A stretch of DNA of 64,000 bases from Thermoanaerobaculia bacterium. GTDB lineage: Bacteria; Acidobacteriota; Thermoanaerobaculia; Multivoradales; JAHEKO01. Shown piece by piece: positions 6,391 through 16,200 of this stretch; the first letter of the stretch is position 1, and each line of letters starts with the position of its first letter. The stretch covers positions 1 to 64,000 of the forward strand of contig CALZIK010000113.1 of assembly GCA_945787635.1 (NCBI GenBank), read 5' to 3'. Made by a program: the position numbers and the translations under genes. The notes beneath the pieces were generated by a model. It ran no database searches. It had not been told where the DNA came from and saw only the letters and a program-made list of their open reading frames with translations.

Positions 6391-9300
6391 TCAGCGCCAG
6401 GAGCCGAAGCCGTCCAGCTCGAGAAAGCCGCTCGCGTTGTCGAGAACGGCGGTCGGAGTAGCGACGTTGCCCCACTCGATCGCGTCGACCGTGTTGGCGG
6501 CGTTGTCGAGGGCGGTCAGCGCGCCAGTGGGTGTGCCGTCGAGGGTGAGCGACATGGCCCCGGTTCCTGCGCCGGCCCGCCAGGTGATCCGGAGGCGGTG
6601 CCAACCGGCGGAGATGGCGATCTCCTGGCCGGTCGGAGTGATGGCGAAGGAACCGTCGTCCAGCCGAGCTTCGAGCATGGCTCGAGCGCCTCCCGCGCCG
6701 TCCGATTGCAGGACGATACGGAAAACCTCTTCGCCCGCGCTGGAACGGGCGACGGCATGCGCCAGCCGATCCCCGGGGCCGAGCGTCAGTCCGTCGAGAC
6801 GGAGATCATACTCGACGGTGTAGGTGATCTCGGCCTGCGGGGAGTCGTCTTTCAGCCACGCGAACGGGGTGAGGGCCGGATCGGTTTCGACGGTGAAATC
6901 TGCGCTTACAGAAAAGCCCTCGTTCAGGACGACCCTCTCGCCCGCGCGGAGTGTCGCTCCGGGAGAAACGACTTCGACTCCGCCGGCCGTGAGCTCATGG
7001 CACGCTTCATGGGTGCCCGCTAGGGTCGGAGGAGGCGGGCCGAGAGTCTTGAATTGTTCCGCGATGCACGATGTGCCGGCGTTGGCCTGGAGCCCTCGGG
7101 TGCCGGTACGCGCCGATCCCGGCAGTACCTGGAGCGATCCGCTCGTCGTCCCCCAGCGCGCAAGGCCGCCCGATTCGAAGCCGTCGGTGAAGATCCACAT
7201 CGCGCTCGGTGGCGGCAGCGTCGCGAGCTCGGCCGCCGAGAGGGCGCGGCTGTAGATCCGCACGTCGTCGATTCTTCCTCGCCAGGGCTTTTCGGATGGC
7301 ACGGTCGGGTTGCCGCCGATCCAGACGGGTACGGCAGGATTCTGGCTGAGAGCGCCGGCCTTGCCCGTGCTGCCGACCGGTGCGCCATCGACGAACAACT
7401 CCATGGTCGATCCGTCGTAGACGGCGGCCACGTGCTGCCACTGGTTCTCGACGAGATCGCCGCTCGAAGCGATCAGCGTCGTGGTGGCGCCGCCGGTCTT
7501 GAGACGGAAGCGCAAGCGGGTCGCGCTGCCGCTCGAGATGGTACTCAGCATGAAGTAGTGGTCGCCTTCAGCCGTACCGGTCGCCTTGGAGAGAATCCGG
7601 CAGTCTCGCGAGCTGCAGTTGGCGAGGTCCTCCGGGTGGATCCAGGCTGCGAGGGTCAGGGCCGAACCGGCGACGTCGAGGTGGCCCGCATCGACGTGGT
7701 CATTGGCACCGTCGAAAGAAAGCGCCGGATCGGCGAGCCACTGGGGCCCATTGGTCAAGAAGCCGGTGTGACCGTTGCCGGAGTGATCGAGCGCGAGCGT
7801 TCCCGCGCCTTCGTCGAGCGGCCAGTGAGCCACCAGGCCGGCGGTTGAATCGCCCGCGGCGAGCTCGAAGGTGGCGGTCGAGCCCGGGACGATGGCGTTG
7901 CCGGAAAGGTCCTCAACATTGTCGATGGTCAGCGTGTACGTCACCGAAGGCGCGAGCGCCGTGGTTGTGAGCGTCACCGCCTGTTGGTTCGCTGTGGGCG
8001 TCGCCGCGGTCACCGTGACGCCTCCCGAGATCGCGTAGTTGGATGCGTTGCCGGCGCTCGCGGTGGTCACGGGCTCACTGAAGTCCACCAGGACCGCGGT
8101 CGCGGTACCGAGCGCTTCGGCGGCGACGATTGTCGGCGGCATGGAGTCGCCGTCCCCGCCGCCCCCGTCGATCGCCAGATTCTCGTAGATCACCAGGCTC
8201 TTCTTGGTCCAGCCGACAGAGATCACGTCGAGGTCGCGGTCGAGGTCCATGTCGACCAGGACCGTGCCGTCGTGGTGATCGAGAGTCGTCAAGTCACCGC
8301 TGTCGACGACGTAGGTCGTCCAAGTGGTACCCGAGCCGTTGTTCGCGTAGATCGAGACCTCCCCGTTGCTCTGGTGCGCCCCGCCGACAACGTCGATATC
8401 GCCGTCGCCATCGACATCAGCGGCAGCGACGCTGAAATAGTCGAAGTCGGAGGCGATCGCTCGATTCGTCCAGGTGCCGCCCGAGCCGTCGTTTTCGCCC
8501 CACACCAGGGACGAGCCGAACTCGACCCCGATGACGACGTCGAGATCGCCGTCGCCGTCGATGTCGGCCAAAACCACCCGGTCGGGAACGCTACCGCCGC
8601 CGAGAGCGATCCCGCTCTGGACAGAGAAGACGTCGCCGGCGTCCTGCCGCAGCCAGGAGGTCCCCAGATGAATGTCGGTATCACCGTCGCCGTCGAGGTC
8701 GCCGGTGGGGACCTGTTCCTGGTTGGTCGTCGCCGAGAGAAGAGTCATAGGCCAGGCTGCGGTGGTGGGGTCGTCGGGAATCGAGAGCATCGCCGTGCCG
8801 GTGCCCCCGTTGTGCCAGGAGAGGATGACCTCTTCCTGGCCGCCGGCCGGACCGTCGAGCACCTGGTCGAGACTCACACCCTGGAGAAAATCGCCGCCGG
8901 TTGCGGCGTTGGTGATGTCGAAGTTGGTGAAGATTCCCGTTCCGTCGTTGCGCGCCCACGAGAAGTCTTCGCCTCCGACTTGCCCGTTGGTGCCGAAGAT
9001 GTCGAGATCACCATCGTTGTCGAAGTCGTGCACCACTGCCATGTTGTGAAGCGGCGTGCCGATCGTCTGCCGGGTCCAGGTTCCGGCGAGAGAGCCGGGG
9101 TTCGGATACCACCAGCCTCCGGCGACGAGATCCGGAAGGCCGTCGCCGTTCAGGTCCTTGCCGTCGACGAAGACCGCGTTCCAGGGAAGCGAGGTCTCGA
9201 CGATGTGCCGCTGCCAGGCGCCGAGGGGTAGGGGGCTGGTCCGGTTCTCCCAGATCTCGACAATCGCCGAGTTGGCCGCACTGTCGTTCCAATTGGCGCC

Positions 9301-10365
9301 GAAGACATCGAGATCGCCGTCACCGCCGATGTCCCCGACGCGGACGTTGTGCGATCCGGACTCGGCGAGGATTTGCTGACTCCAGGCGGTGCCGTTCGAT
9401 TCATTGAAGTAGATCGAGACCTCGTCGGGATTCGAGGACTGATGCATCTCGGCCGTCACCAGGTCCGGATCGCCATCGTTGTCCAGGTCGGCGGCCTTGA
9501 AGGTGTGGATGAAGGAAACCGACGGGTCGATTGAGTGCTCGACCCACGGTCCGGCGACCGGGTCCACCGCGTCGTACCAGGACAACCGCCCGGAGCTCTC
9601 GGACGGAGCCAGCACGACGTCGTTGTCGCCATTGCCGTCGATGTCGGCGATCGTCACGCCGACGTCCCCGGGCCAGTTCGAGTCGATCGTGTGCGAGGTC
9701 CAACTGGTCGGACTGACTTGCTCCTCCCAGCGTCCGTTCTGGGCGACGTCGAGATCGCCGTCGCCGTCGAGATCGCCGAGCGCGATCCCTTCTCCGGAGG
9801 CCGACGACACGGTCACCCGAGCCCAGGTATTGGGGCCGATCTGGCGCCAGAAGTAAGTTCCGTTACCGCCCTTGCGGCGAGTCACCACGTCGAGGTCGCC
9901 GTCGGGCTCGAGGTCTCCGACCTCGACGTCGTGGTTGTTGGCGCCGCCGGCGCCGATCGAGTGCTCGGTCCAGAAGGCGGTGCGCGGGTCGAGGCCGGGC
10001 CGCGGGTTCTCGTACCACTTGAGGGCGGCCGAATCCGGAATCACGACGTCGAGATCCCCGTCGCCGTCGACGTCGGCGGCCTGCATGTCGGTCGTCCACG
10101 ACCCCGTGGCCCGGATCGCATGCTTCGTCCACGTCGGGTGCTCGTACCAGAACAGGCCGTCTCCGGCGGAGCTCGCCACGATCGCGTCGAGCTGGCCGTC
10201 GCCGTCGATGTCGCCGAGGGTCTTGCAGTGGGGATTGGTCGGATTCGAGGCGTCGATGGTCACGCGCTCGAAGGCGAGCTCGGCCGGAGACGGCCGAGCG
10301 GCAGCGATCGCGAAGACGGCGATCAGGGCAATGCGCCGAAGGGAGAGCTTGCCGGAAGCGATCAT
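6391..10365 (-). CDS. Secreted FG-GAP/VCBS repeat protein with Ig-like and LamG domains
   Basis: 1324 residues from ATG 10365. The frame runs further upstream, but that part lies antisense inside the TonB receptor gene, and a clear signal peptide begins at 10365 (LRRIALIAVFAIAAARPSPA). I count 13 repeats of the calcium-loop type DxDGDGDLDV between about residues 45 and 660, the FG-GAP/VCBS beta-propeller signature. These are followed by an Ig-like domain (about 675-770, PPTIVAAEALGTATAVLVDF), then a concanavalin-A/LamG-like domain (about 780-980, LVAHWPLDEGAGTLALDHSG), then a second jelly-roll-like region to the end. No cell-wall anchor or type IX sorting motif is obvious. Likely an extracellular, calcium-binding surface or secreted protein, possibly binding glycans. 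Divergent from the TonB receptor. Confidence 0.85.
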   Translation of the reverse strand: MIASGKLSLRRIALIAVFAIAAARPSPAELAFERVTIDASNPTNPHCKTLGDIDGDGQLDAIVASSAGDGLFWYEHPTWTKHAIRATGSWTTDMQAADVDGDGDLDVVIPDSAALKWYENPRPGLDPRTAFWTEHSIGAGGANNHDVEVGDLEPDGDLDVVTRRKGGNGTYFWRQIGPNTWARVTVSSASGEGIALGDLDGDGDLDVAQNGRWEEQVSPTSWTSHTIDSNWPGDVGVTIADIDGNGDNDVVLAPSESSGRLSWYDAVDPVAGPWVEHSIDPSVSFIHTFKAADLDNDGDPDLVTAEMHQSSNPDEVSIYFNESNGTAWSQQILAESGSHNVRVGDIGGDGDLDVFGANWNDSAANSAIVEIWENRTSPLPLGAWQRHIVETSLPWNAVFVDGKDLNGDGLPDLVAGGWWYPNPGSLAGTWTRQTIGTPLHNMAVVHDFDNDGDLDIFGTNGQVGGEDFSWARNDGTGIFTNFDITNAATGGDFLQGVSLDQVLDGPAGGQEEVILSWHNGGTGTAMLSIPDDPTTAAWPMTLLSATTNQEQVPTGDLDGDGDTDIHLGTSWLRQDAGDVFSVQSGIALGGGSVPDRVVLADIDGDGDLDVVIGVEFGSSLVWGENDGSGGTWTNRAIASDFDYFSVAAADVDGDGDIDVVGGAHQSNGEVSIYANNGSGTTWTTYVVDSGDLTTLDHHDGTVLVDMDLDRDLDVISVGWTKKSLVIYENLAIDGGGGDGDSMPPTIVAAEALGTATAVLVDFSEPVTTASAGNASNYAISGGVTVTAATPTANQQAVTLTTTALAPSVTYTLTIDNVEDLSGNAIVPGSTATFELAAGDSTAGLVAHWPLDEGAGTLALDHSGNGHTGFLTNGPQWLADPALSFDGANDHVDAGHLDVAGSALTLAAWIHPEDLANCSSRDCRILSKATGTAEGDHYFMLSTISSGSATRLRFRLKTGGATTTLIASSGDLVENQWQHVAAVYDGSTMELFVDGAPVGSTGKAGALSQNPAVPVWIGGNPTVPSEKPWRGRIDDVRIYSRALSAAELATLPPPSAMWIFTDGFESGGLARWGTTSGSLQVLPGSARTGTRGLQANAGTSCIAEQFKTLGPPPPTLAGTHEACHELTAGGVEVVSPGATLRAGERVVLNEGFSVSADFTVETDPALTPFAWLKDDSPQAEITYTVEYDLRLDGLTLGPGDRLAHAVARSSAGEEVFRIVLQSDGAGGARAMLEARLDDGSFAITPTGQEIAISAGWHRLRITWRAGAGTGAMSLTLDGTPTGALTALDNAANTVDAIEWGNVATPTAVLDNASGFLELDGFGSWR

Positions 10366-10433
10366 CGAAGAGACAGCCTCGCCGTTCGTCCCCTGAACCG
10401 CTATGAGAAGGGTAACGGCGGCAGATGACTGGG

Positions 10434-10448
10434 CGGAAACCGTTTCCG
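10434..10448. promoter_or_regulatory. Palindromic operator candidate (LacI-type)
   Basis: CGGAAACCGTTTCCG is a perfect 15-base odd palindrome with the GGAAAC/GTTTCC half-sites seen in many LacI/CcpA-type operators. It lies in the divergent region between the FG-GAP gene and the TonB receptor, 35 bases upstream of a predicted -35 box. No LacI-family gene is in the window. Confidence 0.45.
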
Positions 10449-10483
10449 GGACGAGGCAAGCGGGGTGGGCCAGGACGCTCGAA

Positions 10484-10512
10484 TTGACCTGGCCTGTAAT
10501 CAGATAGACAAT
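10484..10512 (+). promoter_or_regulatory. Sigma-70-like promoter for the TonB-dependent receptor
   Basis: TTGACC (10484-10489), 17-base spacer, GACAAT (10507-10512). The start codon at 10541 lies 28 bases further on, leaving a short leader that contains AAGGAGG. Confidence 0.55.
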
Positions 10513-10540
10513 AAAGCATCTTTCGGACAAGGAGGGTGCC

Positions 10541-13180
10541 ATGAAACGTCTCGCAGCAACAGGTCTCATCGGTGTGATGCTTGTGTTCCTCATTTGTCCA
10601 GGCGTGCCCGTCCTGGCGCAGGACGACACCGGCCAGGCAGCCGATGAGGAGGCGCCTGACGACGAGTCGGCAGACGAGCAGGCCGCCGGGCAGCCGTTCG
10701 AGGAGGCGATTGTCGTCACCGGGACCCGCAAGGTAGGCCTCGTGCCCACCGAGACCCTTTCGCCCATCGACGTCATGCCCAGCGAAGCGATTTCCGAGCA
10801 AGCAAGCTTCGATCTGACCGACGGCATCAGCCGGATCGCACCCTCTTTCAACACCCAGCGCTTCCCGATAGCCGACGGCACGGCGTTCATTCGCCCGGTA
10901 AGCCTGCGCAACCTCTCGCCCGACCACACCCTGGTGTTGGTCAACGGAACGAGGCGTCATCGGTCGGCGCTGGTCAACCTGCAGCTGGCGCCGCTCGGAA
11001 CGGTCAATCAAGGCTCGCAGGCGGTGGATTTCTCAACCTTGCCGGCGGCCGCCATCGAGAGGATCGAGGTTTTGCGTGACGGTGCCTCAGCGCAGTACGG
11101 ATCGGATGCGATTGCCGGTGTGGTCAACGTGATCCTCAAAGACGCCGCCGAGGGGGTTTCCATCTCGCTTCAGACCGGCGAGTACTTCGAAGGCGACGGC
11201 GCCCGAACCACGGTGGGTGTGAACGCGGGCTTTCCCCTGGGCGCCGACGGATTCCTGAATGCGACCTTCGAGAACTCGACGTCGGAGACGACCTCGCGCG
11301 GCGTCGCGCGCCCCGACGCGGCCTTCGTGGCCAGCATCGTCGGAGCGGCACAGACACCTCTCAACGGCCTCGGCCAACGCTGGGGTGACCCCGACGTGGA
11401 TGTTTCGAAGTTCTTCCTCAACGCCGGGAAGGAAGTCAACGACAGCGTCGACGTCTACTCCCACGTCAGTTACGCTGAGAACGAGACTCTCTCGGACTTC
11501 TTCTATCGCGGTCCGGTATTGGACCCCGTGCATGAGTTCGATGCGCGCACGACCCTACAGGCGGATGGTAATGGTGATTTCCTACCCGATCCCGCGCCTC
11601 AGTCGTTGATCGATGAGATCCTGGCGGCGGGATTGAACCCGTCCGACTATCTGGTGGCTGATGCATCGAGTCCGAGCGGCTTCGTGCTGCGAAACCCGGC
11701 GTTCGCTCTGTTCCCCGGAGGCTACAACCCGAACTTCGGGGCCGACCTCACCGACTTCGGATTGGTGTTCGGCGTCAAGGGCACGACGGCCGGCGATTTG
11801 TTCTGGGACGCTCGGGTCCGGCTCGGAGAGAGCGAGGTCAAGTACGTCATCTCGGAAACCATCAATCCGAGCCTCGGTGGTCTGTCGCCGACCTCGTTCA
11901 ATCCCGGCACCTTGACGCAGGAAGAGACCAGCTTCAACGTGGATTTCGTCAAGCCTCTCGACGTGGGCTCTCTGGCGTCGCCGCTAAACTTGGCCTTCGG
12001 CGTCGAATTCCGGGATGAGACCTACAAGATCGGCGCGGGAGATCAGGCCTCGATCGAGGCCGGTCCTACGGCGGCGATTTTCGGCGTCGGCTCCGACGGT
12101 TTTCAGGGCTTTCCTCGCGAGTCGGCCGGGAGCTTCGGCAGCGAGAGCTACGCCGGCTATCTGGATCTGGAAGCCGACTTCACCGACCGCTTCTCGGGCG
12201 GTCTCGCCCTGCGATTCGAGGATTACGATGCCTTCGGTTCGACCTTCGACTGGAAGATCTCCGGACGCCTCGATGTCACGGACAAGTTCGCTCTGCGTGG
12301 GACCGCCAACACGGGTTTCCGGGCGCCGACACCGGGGCAGGTCAACACCCTGAACGTCACCACCAGTGCCGACGCCAGCGGCAATCTGATTCCCAGCGGC
12401 GTTTATCCCGTCAATCATCCGGTCGCGCTGGCGTTGGGCTCGATCCCGCTGGTGCCGGAGGAGTCGACCAGCTTTACCGTCGGTTTCGTGGCCTCGCTGT
12501 CTGCCACTACCAGTTTCACGGTGGATTACTACGACATCTCCATCGACGACCGCCTGGCGCTTCAGAACAACACCGTCAGCGCGGCGGACATTCCGGTGCT
12601 GACGGCCGCCGGTGTCACCAACGCGAACCTGCTCTTGGGCAGCATCGCCAACTTCTTCAGCAACGCCTATGACTCCGACATCACCGGCATCGACCTGGCG
12701 CTCACCAGTAATTTCGCAGTGGGCTCGGGCCTGCTTACCCTCGATGTTCGTCACAACAACAATGAGCAAAAGGTTTCGGGCGTCGCGCCGGGCACGATCA
12801 ACGTCTCTCGTGTCTTCGACCTGGAGAATCAAGTGCCCGAGCAGAGGTCGAACCTGACCGTGAGCTACGACAGCGGGGTGCTCTTCAGTGGTTACGTCCG
12901 CGCCAACCGCTATGGCAGCTGGAAATCCACCGGCGGGCTGTTCAGCCCCGGCGACGCCAGCGATGCATCGTCCTACGGTTCGGAGACCCTGGTCGACATC
13001 GAGGCCCGATTCGGCTTTGAACGCTTCGCGGTTGCCATCGGAGGCGAGAACGTATTCGATACGCTGCCCGACAACGAGCAGGATGGAGTCCTACAGTTCC
13101 TGGGGGTCGTCGGCTCGCTGACGTCGCCGTTCGGCTTCAACGGCGGCTACTGGTACGCGCGGCTGTCGGTGGACTTCTAG
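10541..13180 (+). CDS. TonB-dependent outer membrane receptor
   Basis: 879 residues. ATG 10541 is preceded by AAGGAGGGTGCC. Signal peptide of about 27 residues (GVMLVFLICPGVPVLAQ), then an acidic linker, then a TonB-box-like EEAIVVTGTR. The plug domain spans about residues 55-190 (RIAPSFNTQRFPIADGTAF, LVLVNGTRRHRSALVN, IERIEVLRDGASAQYGSDAI, GVVNVIL). The remaining about 680 residues are a beta-barrel ending in ARLSVDF with the terminal aromatic typical of barrels. It imports a substrate across the outer membrane using TonB-ExbBD energy; the substrate cannot be told from the sequence. The plug ends with NQGSQAVDFSTLP, a variant seen in receptors for organic molecules rather than classical siderophores. 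A LacI-type operator upstream would suit a carbohydrate, as a hypothesis. Confidence 0.95.
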   Translation: MKRLAATGLIGVMLVFLICPGVPVLAQDDTGQAADEEAPDDESADEQAAGQPFEEAIVVTGTRKVGLVPTETLSPIDVMPSEAISEQASFDLTDGISRIAPSFNTQRFPIADGTAFIRPVSLRNLSPDHTLVLVNGTRRHRSALVNLQLAPLGTVNQGSQAVDFSTLPAAAIERIEVLRDGASAQYGSDAIAGVVNVILKDAAEGVSISLQTGEYFEGDGARTTVGVNAGFPLGADGFLNATFENSTSETTSRGVARPDAAFVASIVGAAQTPLNGLGQRWGDPDVDVSKFFLNAGKEVNDSVDVYSHVSYAENETLSDFFYRGPVLDPVHEFDARTTLQADGNGDFLPDPAPQSLIDEILAAGLNPSDYLVADASSPSGFVLRNPAFALFPGGYNPNFGADLTDFGLVFGVKGTTAGDLFWDARVRLGESEVKYVISETINPSLGGLSPTSFNPGTLTQEETSFNVDFVKPLDVGSLASPLNLAFGVEFRDETYKIGAGDQASIEAGPTAAIFGVGSDGFQGFPRESAGSFGSESYAGYLDLEADFTDRFSGGLALRFEDYDAFGSTFDWKISGRLDVTDKFALRGTANTGFRAPTPGQVNTLNVTTSADASGNLIPSGVYPVNHPVALALGSIPLVPEESTSFTVGFVASLSATTSFTVDYYDISIDDRLALQNNTVSAADIPVLTAAGVTNANLLLGSIANFFSNAYDSDITGIDLALTSNFAVGSGLLTLDVRHNNNEQKVSGVAPGTINVSRVFDLENQVPEQRSNLTVSYDSGVLFSGYVRANRYGSWKSTGGLFSPGDASDASSYGSETLVDIEARFGFERFAVAIGGENVFDTLPDNEQDGVLQFLGVVGSLTSPFGFNGGYWYARLSVDF

Positions 13181-13189
13181 ACCAAAGAA

Positions 13190-13211
13190 CGTCGGGCACG
13201 GAGGCCCGACG
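13190..13211 (+). terminator. Hairpin after the TonB receptor gene
   Basis: Perfect 8-bp inverted repeat CGTCGGGC / GCCCGACG with a six-base loop, 9 bases after the receptor stop. No T-run follows, so it is either a weak intrinsic terminator or an mRNA 3' end structure. Confidence 0.5.
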
Positions 13212-13245
13212 CTGCCGGCCTAGGGGGGTGGCTCGTTCCTGGGTT

Positions 13246-13269
13246 GCGTCGCACCTCCGTGTGCGCCGC
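13246..13269 (-). repeat. Intergenic palindrome family 2, copy 2
   Basis: GCGTCGCAC / GTGCGCCGC stem with one mismatch and loop CTCCGT, abutting the stop of the amidohydrolase gene. Compared with copy 1 at 6361 it differs at only a few of about 28 positions and has the same orientation relative to the gene it follows. Confidence 0.7.
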
Positions 13270-16200
13270 TAGTGCCGGCAGCCGTGGCGCTCGGCGCGTT
13301 CCTCCATCCAGGTGGCGGTCGAGGGATGGATCGTGTCTCCGCCTTCGAGCTCCCAGAAAAACGGCGTTCGCTCGACCTGATCGGGCCAGACCTGATTCAT
13401 GGTCGCGGCCTCGAACAACCTTCCGTTGACCATGGTCGCGTGGACAAACTCCGCTTTCTCGATGTCCTCTAGCGGGTTGCCGTCGATGACAACCAGATCC
13501 GCCAGCTTGCCGGGCTCGAGCGAGCCGATGTCGTCGATCATTCCGAGCGCGGTCGCGCCGCTCGCGGTTGCCGCTCGGAGCGCCTCCCAGGGGGTGAAAC
13601 CGCCCTGGACCAGCATCCGCATCTCCCAGTGCGTGGCCAGGCCCTCGCGCTGGCCGTGGGCTCCGGTGTTGACCGGCACCCCCAAGCGCATCAGGTCCTT
13701 GGCCGATGAAGCCACGTGGACATGGTTGTAGTGATCATCGGGCGCCTTCTGGCGGCGAATCGCGCGCGGCTCGACGCGGGAGCGAGGCGTGTAGCGCATC
13801 AGGCGCTCGTTTTGCCAGACATTGTCGCGATCGTAGAACCAGCGCTCGCCCTCCATGCCGCCGAAGGAGACCACCAGGGTCGGCGTATAGCCGGTGCCGG
13901 CTTGAGACCAGAGCTGGAGCACGTCGTCGTAGATCTTCTTGACCGTCATCGAATGCTCGATGGTGGTGTGACCGTCGACGATCTCGGTCATGTTGTGCTG
14001 GAACTTCATGCCGCCTTCGATCACCACCATGACGTCGAGCTCGTTGCCGGCGGCGATCAGCTGCTGGCGCGAGTCGCGCCTGGGAAGCTGGTAACTCTTG
14101 ACCGAGATCGCGCCGACGTCCTTCATTCGCTGAATATGGAACCTGGCGTCCTCGAGGGAGTCGACGTCGACGTGATAGCCGTTGCCTTTGGCGCCGTAGA
14201 GGATCGTGCCGGTCGAGAAGACCCTGGGCGCGACGATCCTGCCAGCCTTCTGGAGCTCGGCCGCGGCGAACACCTCATAGGTGTCGTTCGAGGGATCATG
14301 GATCGTGGTGACGCCGAAGGCGAGGTTCGAGAACTGCATCCAGTTCTGCTCGGGGATGATCTGCGAGCGCCCGAACCCGCCGTGGGCGTGGGCGTCGAGA
14401 AGACCGGGGATGATGGTCTTGCCCGAGACGTCGACAATGTGAGCATCTTCTTCGATGTGCATCTCATCGAGCTTTCCGACTTCGACGATGCGGTTGCCAC
14501 GGACGACGACCGTGCCGTCTTCGATCACTTCCCGGGCACCGGACATGGCGTCGCGCATCGTGACAAGGCGCGCGCCGACGAGCGCGATGTAGGTGTCGGG
14601 CTCGTCGTGCTCGACCTCGAAACCGAGATCGACACCCTCTTCCAGAGGCTCTGGAAGCTCGTCGGGCGAGCCCGAGACGAACGCGAACGCCTCGTTCAGA
14701 CTCCTCCGGTAGAGGACTGGGCCGCGGCTCCAGGTGAGGGTGTCGGCGTCCTCCCATGCGAGAAAATCCCCGGCGCGACCGGAGAGCGTCGACACCGGGA
14801 TCGATTTTGTGTCCTTGCCGAGGTCGACCGCTTTGCCGGTCAGGGCGAACGGCGCTACGTGCGCTCGATAGTCCTCGACGAACGCCACCCACTTGCCGTC
14901 AGGTGAAACCGCCAGCTCGACCATTTTGGAGCCCGTGACGTGCGTGCGCTCGTCGTCACCGGCGAGATTGACGCTCTTCAAGACGTAGCCGCTCTCCTCG
15001 CCCGAGACGAGCAGGAAGATGCGCTTGCCGTCGGGTGAGAAGCTGGGCTCGACGCCAGAATCGGTGACCTTGGCCGGGTCGCCTCCCGCAGCGGGTACGG
15101 TGTAGATCCCCGGTTCGAGCGACCACATCGGCGAGAGCAGATAGCCGCCGCCGACCTGGCGAAAGACGACGGTCCGGCCGTCGGGCGAGAACGCCGGCTC
15201 GAGATAGTTGCCCGGGCGGCTGGTGAGAGCGCGACCGGTGCCGCCCGAAGCCGAGACGATCCGCACGCTCCCTTGAGAGTCGTCGTCCCAAGTCGTGTAG
15301 ACGACCGAGCGTCCGTCGGCCGAAAACGCCGGGAACATCTCGAAATGGTCGCTCTGGCTGGTCAGGCGCTTGGCCTTGCCGTCGGGGAGTGTCTTCGTCC
15401 ACAAAACACCGAGCGCCTGGAAGACGACGCTCTTGCCGTCGGGCGGCACCACCGGCCAGCGCGGCATCTTGATGCGAAAGCTCTCGGAGGCGACCTCGAC
15501 CGGGCGCCGAAGGGTCGCCTGAACTTTCATTTCTTTCTTGACCCGCACCGGGATGTCGGTCACCGTGCGAGTTTCAGCGTCGATCGAGTGAAAGCCGCCT
15601 CCCGACCAGAAGACGATCGAGCCGGAGTCGGGCGTCCAGGCGATTGACGGCGCGTTGCCTTCGGTGCCCGAAGTCTCCTGCAGATCTCTTTCGAAGTTGT
15701 CGTAGAGAGCCCATTCCTTGCCGGAGTCGAGGTCCTTGAGATAGATCGCCGACTGCAGCCCCGGCAGGCGCTTGATGAAGGCGAGGTGCTTGCCGTCGGG
15801 CGATGGCGTCGGCCGGATGGCGCCGCCCGGGCCGGTGACGAAGCTCGAGGTCTCGCCCTTGGTCAAGTCGTAGCGCTGAATGGCGAAGATCTCGCCGGTC
15901 GAGTCCTTGCCGTATTGCCAGACACGGCCCGGCGTCACATCTTGAGAAAAGTAGACGTACTTGCCGTCGAGCGAGAACGCCGGCTCGGCCTGGTTCTTCT
16001 GGTCGTCGTCACCGTGTGGTCGCTCGGTGAGTTGGAGGCCTTCTCCCTCGTGGCCGGCGTGGAACATCCAGATCTCGCCGGCGCCGATCGACCGGGTCGA
16101 CATGAAGGTCTTCTTCGCCACCAGAAACCTGCCGTCGGGACTCCAGGCAGGGTTGTGAACGATGTTGGCCTTCTCGGCGGTGACCGCGCGCGGATCGGAG

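Noticed and set aside
5587-7023. 478-codon plus-strand frame antisense to the dehydratase and FG-GAP genes
   Set aside because: No domain signature, and both genes on the other strand have clear motifs.
7984-9231. 415-codon plus-strand frame opposite the FG-GAP repeats
   Set aside because: Its apparent repeats (EVAVAVDV-like) are the reverse reading of the DxDGDGDLDV codons.
10366-10944. N-terminal extension of the FG-GAP frame to 10944
   Set aside because: It would lie antisense inside the TonB receptor gene and would place the signal peptide internally.
13716-14906. 396-codon plus-strand frame antisense to the amidohydrolase
   Set aside because: No recognisable family; mirror of the propeller and amidohydrolase coding sequence.
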